From positions 3,194,001 to 3,258,000 of the forward strand of contig NZ_CP091787.1 in assembly GCF_022024035.1 (NCBI RefSeq): 64,000 nt of DNA, written 5' to 3'. The notes under the pieces were generated by a model. That model did no database searches and was not told the DNA's origin. It was given only the letters and a program-made list of their open reading frames with translations. The position numbers and the translations under genes were made by a program. Below are positions 26,523 through 36,100 of the stretch, in pieces; positions within the stretch are counted from its first letter, which is position 1; the number at the start of each line of letters is the position of its first letter. The DNA is from Prevotella sp. E13-17 (GTDB lineage Bacteria > Bacteroidota > Bacteroidia > Bacteroidales > Bacteroidaceae).

Positions 26523-28411
26523 AGAAATGGACCTTGGACGACGCCCGTGAGCTATACAACATCAACGGCTGGGGCACAAGCTATTTTGGTATCAACGACA
26601 AGGGTAATGTCTTTGTGACACCCTGCAAGGATGATGTGAAGATCGACATACGCGAGGTGATGGACGAACTGGCACTGCGTGATGTCACACCACCTGTGCT
26701 GCTGCGCTTTCCCGACATTCTGGACAACCGTATCGAGAAGACATGGAGTTGCTTCAAAAAGGCTGCTAAGGAATATGACTACAAGGCCGAGAACTACGTG
26801 GTTTACCCCATCAAGGTAAACCAGATGCAGCCGGTGGTAGAGGAAATCATATCGCACGGCCGTAAGTTCAACCTGGGACTGGAGGCTGGCTCCAAGCCTG
26901 AACTGCATGCTGTGATTGCCATGCAGTGCCAAAGCGACTCTATCATCGTGTGCAACGGCTATAAGGACCAGAGCTATATCGAACTGGCACTGCTGGCACA
27001 GAAGATGGGCAAGCGCATCTTTATCGTGGTGGAGAAACTGAACGAGCTGGACATCATTGCACGCATCGCCAAGAAACTGGAAGTGAGACCAAACATCGGT
27101 ATTCGCATCAAACTGGCTTCGAGCGGAAGCGGCAAATGGGAAGAGAGCGGAGGCGACGCCTCTAAGTTCGGACTGACCAGCGCAGAACTGCTGGAGGCAC
27201 TCGACATGCTGGACAAGAAAGGCATGCGCGACTGCCTGAGACTGATACACTTCCACATAGGCTCACAGATCACAAAGATACGACGCATACAGACGGCACT
27301 GCGCGAGGCTTCACAGTTCTACATCCAACTGCACAAGATGGGCTACAACGTAGATTTCGTGGACTGTGGTGGCGGACTGGGCGTGGACTACGACGGCACG
27401 CGTTCGCCATCGAGCGAGAGCTCGGTGAACTACTCGATCCAGGAGTATGTGAACGACTGTATCTACACCTTCGTAGATGCGGCCAACAAGAACGATCTGC
27501 CCCACCCCAACATCATCACGGAGAGCGGACGCTCGCTGGCAGCACATCACTCTGTGCTGGTCATCGACGTGCTGGAGACGGCCTCGCTGCCCGAGATGGA
27601 CGAGGAATTTGAACCCGACGAGAACTCGCATCAGCTGGTAAAGGACTTGTATGAGATATGGGACAACCTGTCGCCACGCAATGTGCTGGAGGACTGGCAC
27701 GATGCCGAACAGATACGTGAAGAGGTGCTGAACTTGTTCTCGCACGGTATCGTGGATCTGAAGACACGTGCCGAGATTGAGGCTATGTACTGGAGCGTGT
27801 GTCACGAAATCAATGCCTTGGCAAAGAACATGAAGCACGTGCCAGAAGAGCTGATGAACATCGACAAGCTGTTGGCAGACAAGTATTTCTGCAACTTCTC
27901 TTTGTTTCAGAGCCTCAGCGACTCGTGGGCCATCGACCAGCTGTTCCCCATCATGCCTATTCAGCGACTGGACGAGCGTCCTACCCGCAATGCAACCATT
28001 CAGGACATCACCTGCGACAGCGATGGCAAGGTGGCCAACTTCGTGACCAACCGTCATAACTCTCACTCGCTGCCCGTACACGCACTGAAGAAGAACGAAA
28101 CTTATTACTTAGGTGTATTCCTTGTTGGTGCTTATCAAGAAATTCTCGGCGATATGCACAACCTCTTCGGCGACACCAATGCTGTGCATGTGTCGGTGAA
28201 GGATGGTCATTATCACATCGACCAGATTATCGACGGTGAGACGGTGGAAGAGGTGCTGGAGTACGTGCAATATAACCCGAAGAAACTGGTGCGTCAACTG
28301 GAGATCTGGGTCACAAAGAGTGTGAAAGAAGGCAAGATCACACTGGAAGAGGGCAAGGAGTTCCTCAGCACCTATCGCTCGGGACTCTACGGATATACTT
28401 ATCTGGAATAA
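26519..28411 (+). CDS. speA: Biosynthetic arginine decarboxylase
   Basis: PLP-dependent enzyme converting arginine to agmatine, the first step of polyamine synthesis in this lineage. 630 aa, full length for the SpeA family. Fold-type III barrel with the PLP lysine in YPIKVNQMQP, FNLGLEAGSKPEL, LIHFHIGSQ, the glycine loop VDCGGGLGVDY and the ESGRSLAAHHSVLV segment. The C-terminal helical domain has the NFSLFQSLSDSWAIDQLFPIMP motif. Its ATG overlaps the aroK stop. A very strong terminator follows 20 bases after the stop. Confidence 0.97.
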   Translation: MKKWTLDDARELYNINGWGTSYFGINDKGNVFVTPCKDDVKIDIREVMDELALRDVTPPVLLRFPDILDNRIEKTWSCFKKAAKEYDYKAENYVVYPIKVNQMQPVVEEIISHGRKFNLGLEAGSKPELHAVIAMQCQSDSIIVCNGYKDQSYIELALLAQKMGKRIFIVVEKLNELDIIARIAKKLEVRPNIGIRIKLASSGSGKWEESGGDASKFGLTSAELLEALDMLDKKGMRDCLRLIHFHIGSQITKIRRIQTALREASQFYIQLHKMGYNVDFVDCGGGLGVDYDGTRSPSSESSVNYSIQEYVNDCIYTFVDAANKNDLPHPNIITESGRSLAAHHSVLVIDVLETASLPEMDEEFEPDENSHQLVKDLYEIWDNLSPRNVLEDWHDAEQIREEVLNLFSHGIVDLKTRAEIEAMYWSVCHEINALAKNMKHVPEELMNIDKLLADKYFCNFSLFQSLSDSWAIDQLFPIMPIQRLDERPTRNATIQDITCDSDGKVANFVTNRHNSHSLPVHALKKNETYYLGVFLVGAYQEILGDMHNLFGDTNAVHVSVKDGHYHIDQIIDGETVEEVLEYVQYNPKKLVRQLEIWVTKSVKEGKITLEEGKEFLSTYRSGLYGYTYLE

Positions 28412-28430
28412 TCAAGCCACAAGCATCAGA

Positions 28431-28472
28431 AAAGGACCTGTGTCAAATGTCGTTGACACAGGTCCTTTTTTT
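28431..28472 (+). terminator. Terminator of the topA-aroK-speA operon
   Basis: Perfect 16-bp stem (28431-28446 with 28453-28468), 6-nt loop ATGTCG, and a T-run on the plus strand. A-run on the other side means it may also stop the convergent operon ending at 28510. Confidence 0.92.
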
Positions 28473-28509
28473 GATGATATCGACTCACCCATAAAAATAA
28501 CGGGGAGAG

Positions 28510-30534
28510 CTATTCTACCTTTACTGTGAAACGAACAGTGGCTGTGTAGGTCTTTTCATCTGTATTGGTAAAGGTGAGGGCCAGCGCTGCCTGATATGTG
28601 CTACCAGCAGTGATACGACTGCGATAGCCATTGACGGTGACATTGCCTTTGGCATAATTGAGCGTCAGCAGGTAGCCGGTGCTGGCAACAGTGCCCTTCA
28701 CGACATCGCCTTGGGCATCGAAACCCCAGAAATACTGCGAAGACAGCAAGCGATCGTCGCTCTCAGAGCCATCGGCATTCAAGGCACGAAGGCGGAGGTT
28801 GGCTGGTTCGGAGTCGCCAGGAACTAACTGCCCAACGAGTTCTGTAGAGAGGCCCAAGGCATCGTAAATCTGCTCCATGGGCAGATGGACCACGGCAGAG
28901 ACGTTAGTGCCTGTAGCTCCGGTCTTTTTCAGCGTCACGGTCTCGTTGAGCAAGATGTCACTACGCTGGTAATCCTCGGGATAGTAATATTCGCCGGGAA
29001 GATTTGTGCCAACGAAACGCACCTGATAAGGCCACTGCTCGTCGTTGGCCAACGAAGCAGGTGTATGCACATCGTTGCCAAAGTCATCGGTACCCATCTC
29101 CCAAGCATGGCGGAAATGCTCCGTGGGAGCACCACAAACCACAAACCAGAGATTGGTTGTAGCGGCTGGGACGGTCAACTCTGCCGTTCCTTCTGCATCG
29201 GCATACATGTCGCCATAGACACGGGTTCCATCGCTTTGCAGCGCCACAAAACCGTAGCGCCAGCCTGCCTTATCGACCTGATAGGCTCGATAGCCCTTGG
29301 CACCGGCAATGCCTTTGAACGAAGCCTTGACAACGGTGCCAGCTGCTGGCACACGCAGGCGGATGACATTGAAGCCATAGTTTTGGGGACACTGGGCTGA
29401 ATCGACCTGCCACCAACCGTCGCCAACACCATGCAGCGATGTCTCAAAGCGGTCGGTATAGCGCCGTCCGGTGGTTCTGAGACCTTCTATATCCCACGTG
29501 ATAGCGCGGGTGGCATACTGATACATGTCGCGACAGAAATCAGCCTGAGAGGCGTCAGTCATGCGCTGATAGGTTTCGACAGGGTCTTCGGGATAGGTTG
29601 ACTCCCGCCAGAGACGACCAATGAAGTCGGCTCCATGAAGTTCGCACCAATAATCCTGGACAAAGAAGTTGAAATAGCGCCACTCCTCGTGCAACAGATT
29701 GAGATGGGCATACTTCCAAGGGTTACACCAAGTGGTGGTGAACTGCTGCTCGGGATAGACCTTAAAGGCCTGCCACTGCGCACAACTCTCCCACCAACCG
29801 CAACCGCCTGAAGCATTTGGACCGAAGCCATAGCGCCATCCGTGCTGTGTACCTTCATCGCAACCCACGATATACTGGAAGGTGTGGCCAATCTCATGGG
29901 CTGTTGTGATGGCGGTATTGGCTGCAGCTGGATTGACATCGAGCGTTCCTACGCGGTTGTCAACACCAGAACCGGTGGCACGCCACACGTCGGTGTAGTG
30001 CACGAGCATGATGATTTTGTTGCTATCCAACGTCTTTGAGCTTCCAAGCCTTGAGAAACCCAGTTGTTGAGTATAGACAGCAAAGGCTTTTTCGGCTCGC
30101 TCCAACAAGTCTGCAGGATCAAACGTGTAGGGAGTCGGAGCTTGGGTAGGATCACTACCAAATGCTGGTTCCCAGAATACCACAAAATGGTCTGACTGCT
30201 GAGAACGGCTCCAACAATACATGCTCTTCTCGTCGTCGAAATCATTGTTGCGAAGGTAGTTGGGACGATACACACCAATGCCGGGGTCTTCAACATAGAA
30301 AGTGTCGGCAGTGGTATAGAGGTAGCTCTGACGGGCACCATCCTTGTCCACCGTGTAGTAGCGAAGGTTCTGAAACTCTAAGGCATCGCCTTCGTTCAAC
30401 TCGAGCTTCACCTTGTTTTGCAAGAAAGCACCATTTCGCTTAACGCCATAGATGGTGTGCTGAGCCTGTACGGCCAGCACAGAAAGAAGGCAGAGAAAAG
30501 CCAAACTTGCTATCTTTATCTTTTTCATGAGCAC
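28510..30534 (-). CDS. Secreted HExxH putative metallopeptidase (DUF6055/DUF4859-like)
   Basis: Secreted protein of 674 aa (or start two codons later at MKKIKIAS). Signal peptide ends VQAQ. The catalytic-type region (about 110-340) contains SDHFVVFWEPAFG and the zinc-site motif TAHEIGHTFQY (His213, His217). WWESCAQW about 36 residues later supplies a candidate third ligand, Glu249. The pattern recalls the DUF6055 group. The C-terminal part (about 555-674; QYFWGFDAQGDV, LTFTNTDEKTYTATVRFTVKV) resembles DUF4859. It is the last gene of the second SusC/SusD operon, 8 bases after the small tail-bearing protein. A role in degrading an extracellular protein or glycoprotein for import is inferred. 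Confidence 0.75.
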   Translation of the reverse strand: MLMKKIKIASLAFLCLLSVLAVQAQHTIYGVKRNGAFLQNKVKLELNEGDALEFQNLRYYTVDKDGARQSYLYTTADTFYVEDPGIGVYRPNYLRNNDFDDEKSMYCWSRSQQSDHFVVFWEPAFGSDPTQAPTPYTFDPADLLERAEKAFAVYTQQLGFSRLGSSKTLDSNKIIMLVHYTDVWRATGSGVDNRVGTLDVNPAAANTAITTAHEIGHTFQYIVGCDEGTQHGWRYGFGPNASGGCGWWESCAQWQAFKVYPEQQFTTTWCNPWKYAHLNLLHEEWRYFNFFVQDYWCELHGADFIGRLWRESTYPEDPVETYQRMTDASQADFCRDMYQYATRAITWDIEGLRTTGRRYTDRFETSLHGVGDGWWQVDSAQCPQNYGFNVIRLRVPAAGTVVKASFKGIAGAKGYRAYQVDKAGWRYGFVALQSDGTRVYGDMYADAEGTAELTVPAATTNLWFVVCGAPTEHFRHAWEMGTDDFGNDVHTPASLANDEQWPYQVRFVGTNLPGEYYYPEDYQRSDILLNETVTLKKTGATGTNVSAVVHLPMEQIYDALGLSTELVGQLVPGDSEPANLRLRALNADGSESDDRLLSSQYFWGFDAQGDVVKGTVASTGYLLTLNYAKGNVTVNGYRSRITAGSTYQAALALTFTNTDEKTYTATVRFTVKVE

Positions 30535-30542
30535 TTGTTTCT

Positions 30543-31016
30543 TTATCGTTTCATCAACTTGACTTTCTTTTTCCCGGTCTGAAGAACATAGATGCCGGAA
30601 GGCAACAACTGAAGATTAACAGCCGTGGTGCTGCCAACGGTCTGAACGACGGGGCGACCAGATAGCGACACATCCTTTCCATCAATGCCATAAACGTGAA
30701 GAGGACCTTCGCCGCCTGTCACAAAGAGCATTCCACCCTGCTGAAAGATATCTGCCTGCCGGGTGGAGACAGATTTAATCTCAGAGACCTCTTCATCGGT
30801 CTCTGAGATATAAAACTTTTCAATCTGACTGAAAGCATATTGCGATGCTTCCACTTGAAGGCCCTCATGCGTCATCTTCAGAGTGACTGCTGCATCATTG
30901 CCTGTCAACGGATAGAAGGCTTTGACACCGCCTGTCAGCTGCAGAACCAGTCCTCGACCTTGAGCCACGACAAAGGAGCACAAGATCAATAGTGCTATGA
31001 GAGTAATCCGCTTCAT
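30543..31016 (-). CDS. Small secreted protein with C-terminal sorting-like tail (157 aa)
   Basis: I do not recognise a family. It has a signal peptide (MKRITLIALLILCSFVVAQG) and a short beta-rich body (LVLQLTGGVKAFYPL ... MTHEGLQVEASQYAFSQIEKFYI). The C-terminal 70 residues (LHVYGIDGKDVSLSGR ... LPSGIYVLQTGKKKVKLMKR) match the type IX secretion sorting pattern seen in neighbours. It lies between the YD-repeat-like gene (4 bases upstream) and the metallopeptidase (8 bases downstream), so it is probably a surface component of the same system. Confidence 0.7.
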   Translation of the reverse strand: MKRITLIALLILCSFVVAQGRGLVLQLTGGVKAFYPLTGNDAAVTLKMTHEGLQVEASQYAFSQIEKFYISETDEEVSEIKSVSTRQADIFQQGGMLFVTGGEGPLHVYGIDGKDVSLSGRPVVQTVGSTTAVNLQLLPSGIYVLQTGKKKVKLMKR

Positions 31017-31020
31017 GGCG

Positions 31021-32418
31021 TTATCGTACGATCACCTTTGTTGACTTGTTGCCCTGGCGCACGATATAGAGGCCGCGGGTGAGTCCATTGACTGTGTTGC
31101 CAACACGGACACCATTCAGGTTGTAAACACCAGAAGCCTTGAACTGTGAAGCACTGACAGAGCTGATGCCGGTAACAACCTCTGGTTCTATGGCAAGAAT
31201 GGCATCGGTATCCAACTCAAGAACATTGTCGGGATCAGCCAAACCTGTGGCATAAACAGCCTGTACAGTTACCTTGAAGGGCAGTGTTACCACAGCACCA
31301 TTCCAGATGGTAATATTGGTAGCAGGAATCACATACTCCTTGATTGTTCCATCCTCAACGTCAACATAATAGTTGTCGTTGTAGTAGATACGATAACCAA
31401 TGGGCTTAGCATCCTCATCTATAGACCACTTAACGGGGATATAATAGGTGGTGGTACGCTTCTCTTGTTCCTGTTCATCAACGGTAACCACAGTCTTTGC
31501 AGTGATGTTGCCATTCAGCGCTACGTCGTAAACACCAATCTTAGAGTTGTCAACGACGCTCACTTCAGGAACCACTACAGCATTTCCTTTGTTGGATACA
31601 TAGAAAGTATAGGTACCATCCTGAAGCACATCGGTGGTATAAGAGTTGCCTTCCACCTCAACATATTCGCCGTTGAAGACCACAGCATCGGCATTGCCTG
31701 TCCATGACAGAGTAACGGTATTGCCCTGATTGACAGTAGCCTGCACACTCTGAGGTGCATAGTAAGCGTCAATGTCTGCATAAGTGAAGGCAGTCTCTAC
31801 GGTGCCATCGTCACCAGCACTTGCTGTCGTCTTTGTCAGTTGGCCGTTCTCGTAGGTGTAGGTGACTGTTTCTGTGACGACACCTGCAGAATTTGAGGTC
31901 TCTTTCTTCACCAGCACACCGTCACTATATGTATAGACTGTGGTGCTCATAACGATACCTGCAATGGGATGTTTAATCTCACTCTTCACCAGGTTGTTGT
32001 CATCATCATAGGTATTCTGCTGAGGAATTTCCAGACCATTGGCAGTAAGAGTACCACTGGGATTTCCGTGTTCATCATATTTAACAGTGCTCAGCACACG
32101 CTCGCCAGCCTTCTCCTCACGTGACACAAGCTGTCCTTCCGTATAGTTATACACGTAGGTGCGGCCAGCATTGTAGTTGTCAAACACATTGTATTCCTCG
32201 CTAATCAGCTGATTCAACTCATTGTAAGAATAGGTGGTTTCTGAAACGCCTTCAACCAACTTGTAAATCACGCGACCCTGTCCGTCATAAAAATGACGAG
32301 TAATCACTACCGAAGCATCAACTGACGACACAGCAGTCTCTGTGATAACCTTCTTCTGAGCAAACAACGATGTGGCTGTGGCAACAAAAGCCATCAATAC
32401 TAGTAAAATCTTCTTCAT
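31021..32418 (-). CDS. Secreted YD/RHS-repeat-like protein with C-terminal sorting-like tail (465 aa)
   Basis: Signal peptide ends LFAQ. Residues about 25-220 consist of short beta-hairpin repeats of the YD/RHS kind (FYDGQGRVIYKL, TYSYNELNQLISEE, VYNYTEGQLVSREE, VKYDEHGNPSGT, VYTYSDGVLVKKE, TYTYENGQLTKT). After them come two fibronectin-like strands (APQSVQATVNQGNTVTLSWTG). The last 50 residues (GVYNLNGVRVGNTVNGLTRG LYIVRQG) form a type IX-like sorting tail. Nothing suggests a toxin domain; the repeats are few and the protein looks like a surface binding or structural element. It lies in the second SusC/SusD operon, 55 bases after the thioredoxin gene. Confidence 0.72.
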   Translation of the reverse strand: MKKILLVLMAFVATATSLFAQKKVITETAVSSVDASVVITRHFYDGQGRVIYKLVEGVSETTYSYNELNQLISEEYNVFDNYNAGRTYVYNYTEGQLVSREEKAGERVLSTVKYDEHGNPSGTLTANGLEIPQQNTYDDDNNLVKSEIKHPIAGIVMSTTVYTYSDGVLVKKETSNSAGVVTETVTYTYENGQLTKTTASAGDDGTVETAFTYADIDAYYAPQSVQATVNQGNTVTLSWTGNADAVVFNGEYVEVEGNSYTTDVLQDGTYTFYVSNKGNAVVVPEVSVVDNSKIGVYDVALNGNITAKTVVTVDEQEQEKRTTTYYIPVKWSIDEDAKPIGYRIYYNDNYYVDVEDGTIKEYVIPATNITIWNGAVVTLPFKVTVQAVYATGLADPDNVLELDTDAILAIEPEVVTGISSVSASQFKASGVYNLNGVRVGNTVNGLTRGLYIVRQGNKSTKVIVR

Positions 32419-32473
32419 ACACTTTCTTTTTTTTAATAATACAATCTATTTAGTTTTCACGCGTGATTCTATC

Positions 32474-33640
32474 TTACTCTTTTTTCTGTTGATTGGGCAT
32501 CTTACCATCGAAGGCATTGACAATCATCTGAAGCAGTTCGTCGGTAGGACGAGACAGGCGCATGTTGCCCACCTGACGCTGTGCCTGACGCTTGCCTGCC
32601 TTGATGTCCTCGATACGCTGCAACAGGATGGTCTTATAGGTGGCCTTCAACTGAGCATCAACCGTGGGAGACGAGAACGGACGGGCCCAGCGTGCCAACT
32701 GCATATCTCCTGCATCGAGAGAGGGATCGGCCAGATAAGCCTGGATATACTTGAGATAGTCCTTCCAGTTCTTCTGCTTCTCGGCCAGCGTAATCTGTAT
32801 GCCATAGAGGTACTGATTACCGCCTTCTACGTTTAACTCTTTCAAGAGGGCTGCAAAACGGTCGTAGGCCTCCTGATTAAGTGTGACAGACTCTTCGGTT
32901 TCTACCAACACGTCACGCTGGTAATTAGTAAACACCGAAGCAATCTTGGCATCCACATTGTTACGTCCGATGTAAGCTGCCAGCACATCGGGGTTCTTCG
33001 CTGTGTAAACAAACGACTTTGCAAAGGGGCTTTGAATATTGCGCATGAAGATGGCACGCAAGGTGCTATCAGCAGCAAAGGTATCCTCCTTGCCGTCCAA
33101 GATGGCCTCAGCCACCTCGCCAGCCTCCTGCAGTTTGTAGGTAGCCGACAACGAACGAAGGTATTCAAACAAGAACTGAGGATCACGATCGCCAGCCTTC
33201 CAGCGCGCTTGCAGAGCGGCAGAGGCATTATCTTTGCTCTTCTCTTCCACCTTCTTCAGGAACTCCTCGGCAGAGCTACCGCCCATAAAGCGTCCAATCT
33301 CCTGTGCATCTGCATTGAAGATGATAAAAGTAGGATAGGCAGTGACCTGCAACTTCTTAGCAAGAGGTGCACCATAAGGGCTCTCCATATCGATTTTGAC
33401 GCTCACAAACTTGGGGTTCATCGCAGCGCCAACCTGCTCCTGCGGGAACACGGTGCGCGCCATCATCTTGCAAGGGCCACACCATGTGGTGAAAGCATCC
33501 AGAAATATCAGTTTGTTTTCGGCCTTAGCCTTAGCTGAAGCCTGTTCCAATGTTGTTCCATCGGGTTCGAAAGCAAGTCCCTGAGCCATGACAGCACCAG
33601 CCGTCAGGACCATCATCATAATCAGTGTTAGTTTTTTCAT
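32474..33640 (-). CDS. Secreted thioredoxin-domain protein (WCGPC)
   Basis: 388 aa with signal peptide ending VMAQ. The N-terminal thioredoxin domain (about 25-140) has an intact active site TTWCGPCKMM (Cys54, Cys57) and the cis-Pro loop VTAYPTFIIF. The remaining 240 residues are helical (TPR-like or DUF-type), with no motif I can name. Predicted periplasmic disulfide reductase or isomerase. In this operon it precedes a YD-repeat-like protein and a metallopeptidase, and it follows two lipoproteins and the SusC/SusD pair. Reducing disulfides of an imported protein substrate, or folding the locus's own secreted proteins, are both plausible. Confidence 0.88.
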   Translation of the reverse strand: MKKLTLIMMMVLTAGAVMAQGLAFEPDGTTLEQASAKAKAENKLIFLDAFTTWCGPCKMMARTVFPQEQVGAAMNPKFVSVKIDMESPYGAPLAKKLQVTAYPTFIIFNADAQEIGRFMGGSSAEEFLKKVEEKSKDNASAALQARWKAGDRDPQFLFEYLRSLSATYKLQEAGEVAEAILDGKEDTFAADSTLRAIFMRNIQSPFAKSFVYTAKNPDVLAAYIGRNNVDAKIASVFTNYQRDVLVETEESVTLNQEAYDRFAALLKELNVEGGNQYLYGIQITLAEKQKNWKDYLKYIQAYLADPSLDAGDMQLARWARPFSSPTVDAQLKATYKTILLQRIEDIKAGKRQAQRQVGNMRLSRPTDELLQMIVNAFDGKMPNQQKKE

Positions 33641-33665
33641 TGTTCTTATCCTTTCTATTGTGTAA

Positions 33666-35300
33666 TTATTGCAATGTGAATTTCCATGCCATATCTTTCA
33701 CTCGTCCTGGCACCACATATTCGTAATGGTTGTCGGTATCAAGTATGCCGCTGGCGGGGTTTATCAGGTATTGATAGACATGACCCTCTTGAGTCTTTTC
33801 ATTCCAGGTGGCTATGTGCACCAGATTGTCTGACTGCGGCACGCGACCAAGTCCATAGATGGTGCCATGATAGTATTTCATGATACGCACACAGGTCACT
33901 TCCTCATCGGCAGAGGGTGCTCTCCATGCCTCCGTGGCAGGCAGTCCGCTGTCGTAGGCCAGGTTATAGACTGCACGACCGGCACCATAGTACACGAAGC
34001 TACCCACATGACTGGCAGCAAACGTGGTGGCATGATCAATCTGAGGGCAGATAGCATCCAACGGATAGAGTGCCAATCCGATAGCAGGATCAGTGGGTGC
34101 CGACGACGAGAAATTGGCTACCGCCAGATAGCGTTGCTGGCCTTTCCCCATCAGCAGATACTCATAAGGTCTCAATCCATTGCCTTGACTGGATCCACGC
34201 CCCCAGTCTGCCAACAGCAGTTCCATACCAGTGTTGTTAATATCGAAAGCTGCCTGTTCCATGTCTTGATCGCCAAAGTATTCCAGACGAGCCCCATTAT
34301 AGGCTGAATAGCGGAAGCGGTGGTTGGTCTGGTCATAGACTATGATGCCGTAGTTCAGTGTATTAGGAACTTCTGCGTTCCACGGTGCCAACTGTCCAAT
34401 CTCATCGCCAAACTTAGCCACACCGAAACGTGTGGTACGCCCATCTGCTGCACTGAACACATAGGTATTGGTATAAACCTGATTTTCATTGATCAGCACC
34501 TCAGAACTCTGCCCCGACATCACACCAGAGCCATGCTCGCCATACCAGATGGGGGCCTCCGTGGATGGTGCTTCGTGGAAGAAGTCCTTAAACATCAGCG
34601 CCTTCTCAAAGCCATTCTCACTGACGCCCACCAGTGTGCGATCTGTGCAAAGACCAATATAGTTATTTCCTGCAGCCAAAGATACTGCAATGTCAAGACA
34701 ACGAACAGGCTTTCCGTCTAACAGTTCACCATTGGTCGTCTCATAGAGGTTTGAATAAATTCTGTCATAGACCACATTATTCTTGGTCCAAGGGTTATGT
34801 ATCAAGGCCAAATCAGAAGTTCCTGGATGATCTGCACGCTCATAGAACACCATCCATCCGCCATCCAGCACCTCGCTGACCGAGACAGGAACACGGAAGA
34901 ACTGACACACATCCGTATGACGGTTCTTGACCACGAGCTGCACTAAGTAACTGCCTGCCGTGCGACTGATAACCGTATCCAGCACGCGTTGGTTTCCGAT
35001 GGTGTCTATCACACTATTCGCTCCTGTACCGCTCACACTACTGAAGATGGTCCACTGGTAATCCAAAGGAACCTCCTGACTGTCATCAACCAGCTGTCCG
35101 TTAAAGAAGATATGGGGAGCCAGTCGCAGACGGTCAAAGCGCATCAGTGAATAGGCTGACTGCATGCCAGTTTCCATCGTGTCGATGGTCACCACGTCAA
35201 GGTCACGATAATCATAATTGCCTTTGTCCTCATAGCAGCTTACAAGCGACAGCATTGCTGCCATCACACTGAGAACTATTGAAAAATACCTCTTCATCAT
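33666..35300 (-). CDS. PKD-like family lipoprotein (544 aa)
   Basis: Lipoprotein with lipobox LVSC (Cys22) followed by YEDKGNYDYRDL, the very conserved mature N-terminus of the Bacteroidota PKD-like lipoprotein family found beside SusC/SusD pairs. An Ig/PKD-like segment (YQWTIFSSVSG ... TAGSYLVQLVVKN) is followed by a predicted beta-propeller-like region of about 380 residues. Surface ligand binding is the expected role. It starts 12 bases after the DUF4843-type gene and precedes the thioredoxin gene by 25 bases. Confidence 0.85.
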   Translation of the reverse strand: MMKRYFSIVLSVMAAMLSLVSCYEDKGNYDYRDLDVVTIDTMETGMQSAYSLMRFDRLRLAPHIFFNGQLVDDSQEVPLDYQWTIFSSVSGTGANSVIDTIGNQRVLDTVISRTAGSYLVQLVVKNRHTDVCQFFRVPVSVSEVLDGGWMVFYERADHPGTSDLALIHNPWTKNNVVYDRIYSNLYETTNGELLDGKPVRCLDIAVSLAAGNNYIGLCTDRTLVGVSENGFEKALMFKDFFHEAPSTEAPIWYGEHGSGVMSGQSSEVLINENQVYTNTYVFSAADGRTTRFGVAKFGDEIGQLAPWNAEVPNTLNYGIIVYDQTNHRFRYSAYNGARLEYFGDQDMEQAAFDINNTGMELLLADWGRGSSQGNGLRPYEYLLMGKGQQRYLAVANFSSSAPTDPAIGLALYPLDAICPQIDHATTFAASHVGSFVYYGAGRAVYNLAYDSGLPATEAWRAPSADEEVTCVRIMKYYHGTIYGLGRVPQSDNLVHIATWNEKTQEGHVYQYLINPASGILDTDNHYEYVVPGRVKDMAWKFTLQ

Positions 35301-35312
35301 TCACATAGTTGA

Positions 35313-36086
35313 TTAAAACGTTATTGGAAGTCCAAACTCATCGGTCAACGGTTCATCATGCTGCGCATTATAGTCAACCAATGCTTTCTGCATCACCTGC
35401 ACAAGATAGATGGCATACGAATTGGAAACCACGTTCGTCTCCTCATCGTATGACGTCTGTGCATTGTAGTTCACCTGGAAATCTTTCAATCCCAGATGTT
35501 CTATCATGAACTGATACTTCACCCTGCTGTAGGCACCGAAATAGTGACTGAGCGGCATCTGAGGATAGTTGGCTGTCTCCCAGTTAGTCGGCTTGGCCAG
35601 ATAATTCTTCAAGACAACCGCAAACTGCTGGTGTCCCTCGGTACCTAAAGCGAATTCTTCGTGAGGCACCACACGGAAGTATATCATCCCATCTTTCGTG
35701 GTGAAGAGGTCGGCATCGGTCAGTTTCCGGGTATTGAAATGAACCTGGAAAACACCACTGACAGCACCGGCAGGAATCACATAATCCTCCAAGCGCACAG
35801 TATTGATCATCAACGCTGAATCGCCACCGAAAGCCTCCAGATGGAAAGTGCGGTCGTGGTCTGCCGGCATGCCGCTCAACTGAGCATAGAACGTCACGTC
35901 GCCCTCTTCGTAAACGTAGGAATAGTTATGTACTGCCGACTCATAGACGGCTCCTGCCTGAGTTCCAACCCATATATTCAATGCCGTGTACTGCGTGTTG
36001 AAGGTTGATACCTCTTCTTTCTCGCACCCAACAAGCGCAAAGCACATACATGCAAACAATATCAGTTTTTTCATTTTTTCCTTCAT
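35313..36086 (-). CDS. DUF4843-type lipoprotein (257 aa)
   Basis: Lipoprotein with lipobox LVGC (Cys21; start MKEKMKKLIL at 36086 or MKKLIL at 36074). The body matches the DUF4843 pattern: early YTALNIWVG, then VTFYAQLSGMPADHDRTFHLEA, YVIPAGAVSGVFQVHF, FRVVPHEEFALG and the late LSHYFGAYSRVKYQFMIEHLG. Members usually sit directly after SusD and before a PKD-like lipoprotein, exactly the order here. They are thought to be accessory surface lipoproteins of non-classical SusC/SusD loci. It starts 14 bases after SusD. Confidence 0.85.
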   Translation of the reverse strand: MKEKMKKLILFACMCFALVGCEKEEVSTFNTQYTALNIWVGTQAGAVYESAVHNYSYVYEEGDVTFYAQLSGMPADHDRTFHLEAFGGDSALMINTVRLEDYVIPAGAVSGVFQVHFNTRKLTDADLFTTKDGMIYFRVVPHEEFALGTEGHQQFAVVLKNYLAKPTNWETANYPQMPLSHYFGAYSRVKYQFMIEHLGLKDFQVNYNAQTSYDEETNVVSNSYAIYLVQVMQKALVDYNAQHDEPLTDEFGLPITF

Positions 36087-36100
36087 CTTTGCATCCTTCT

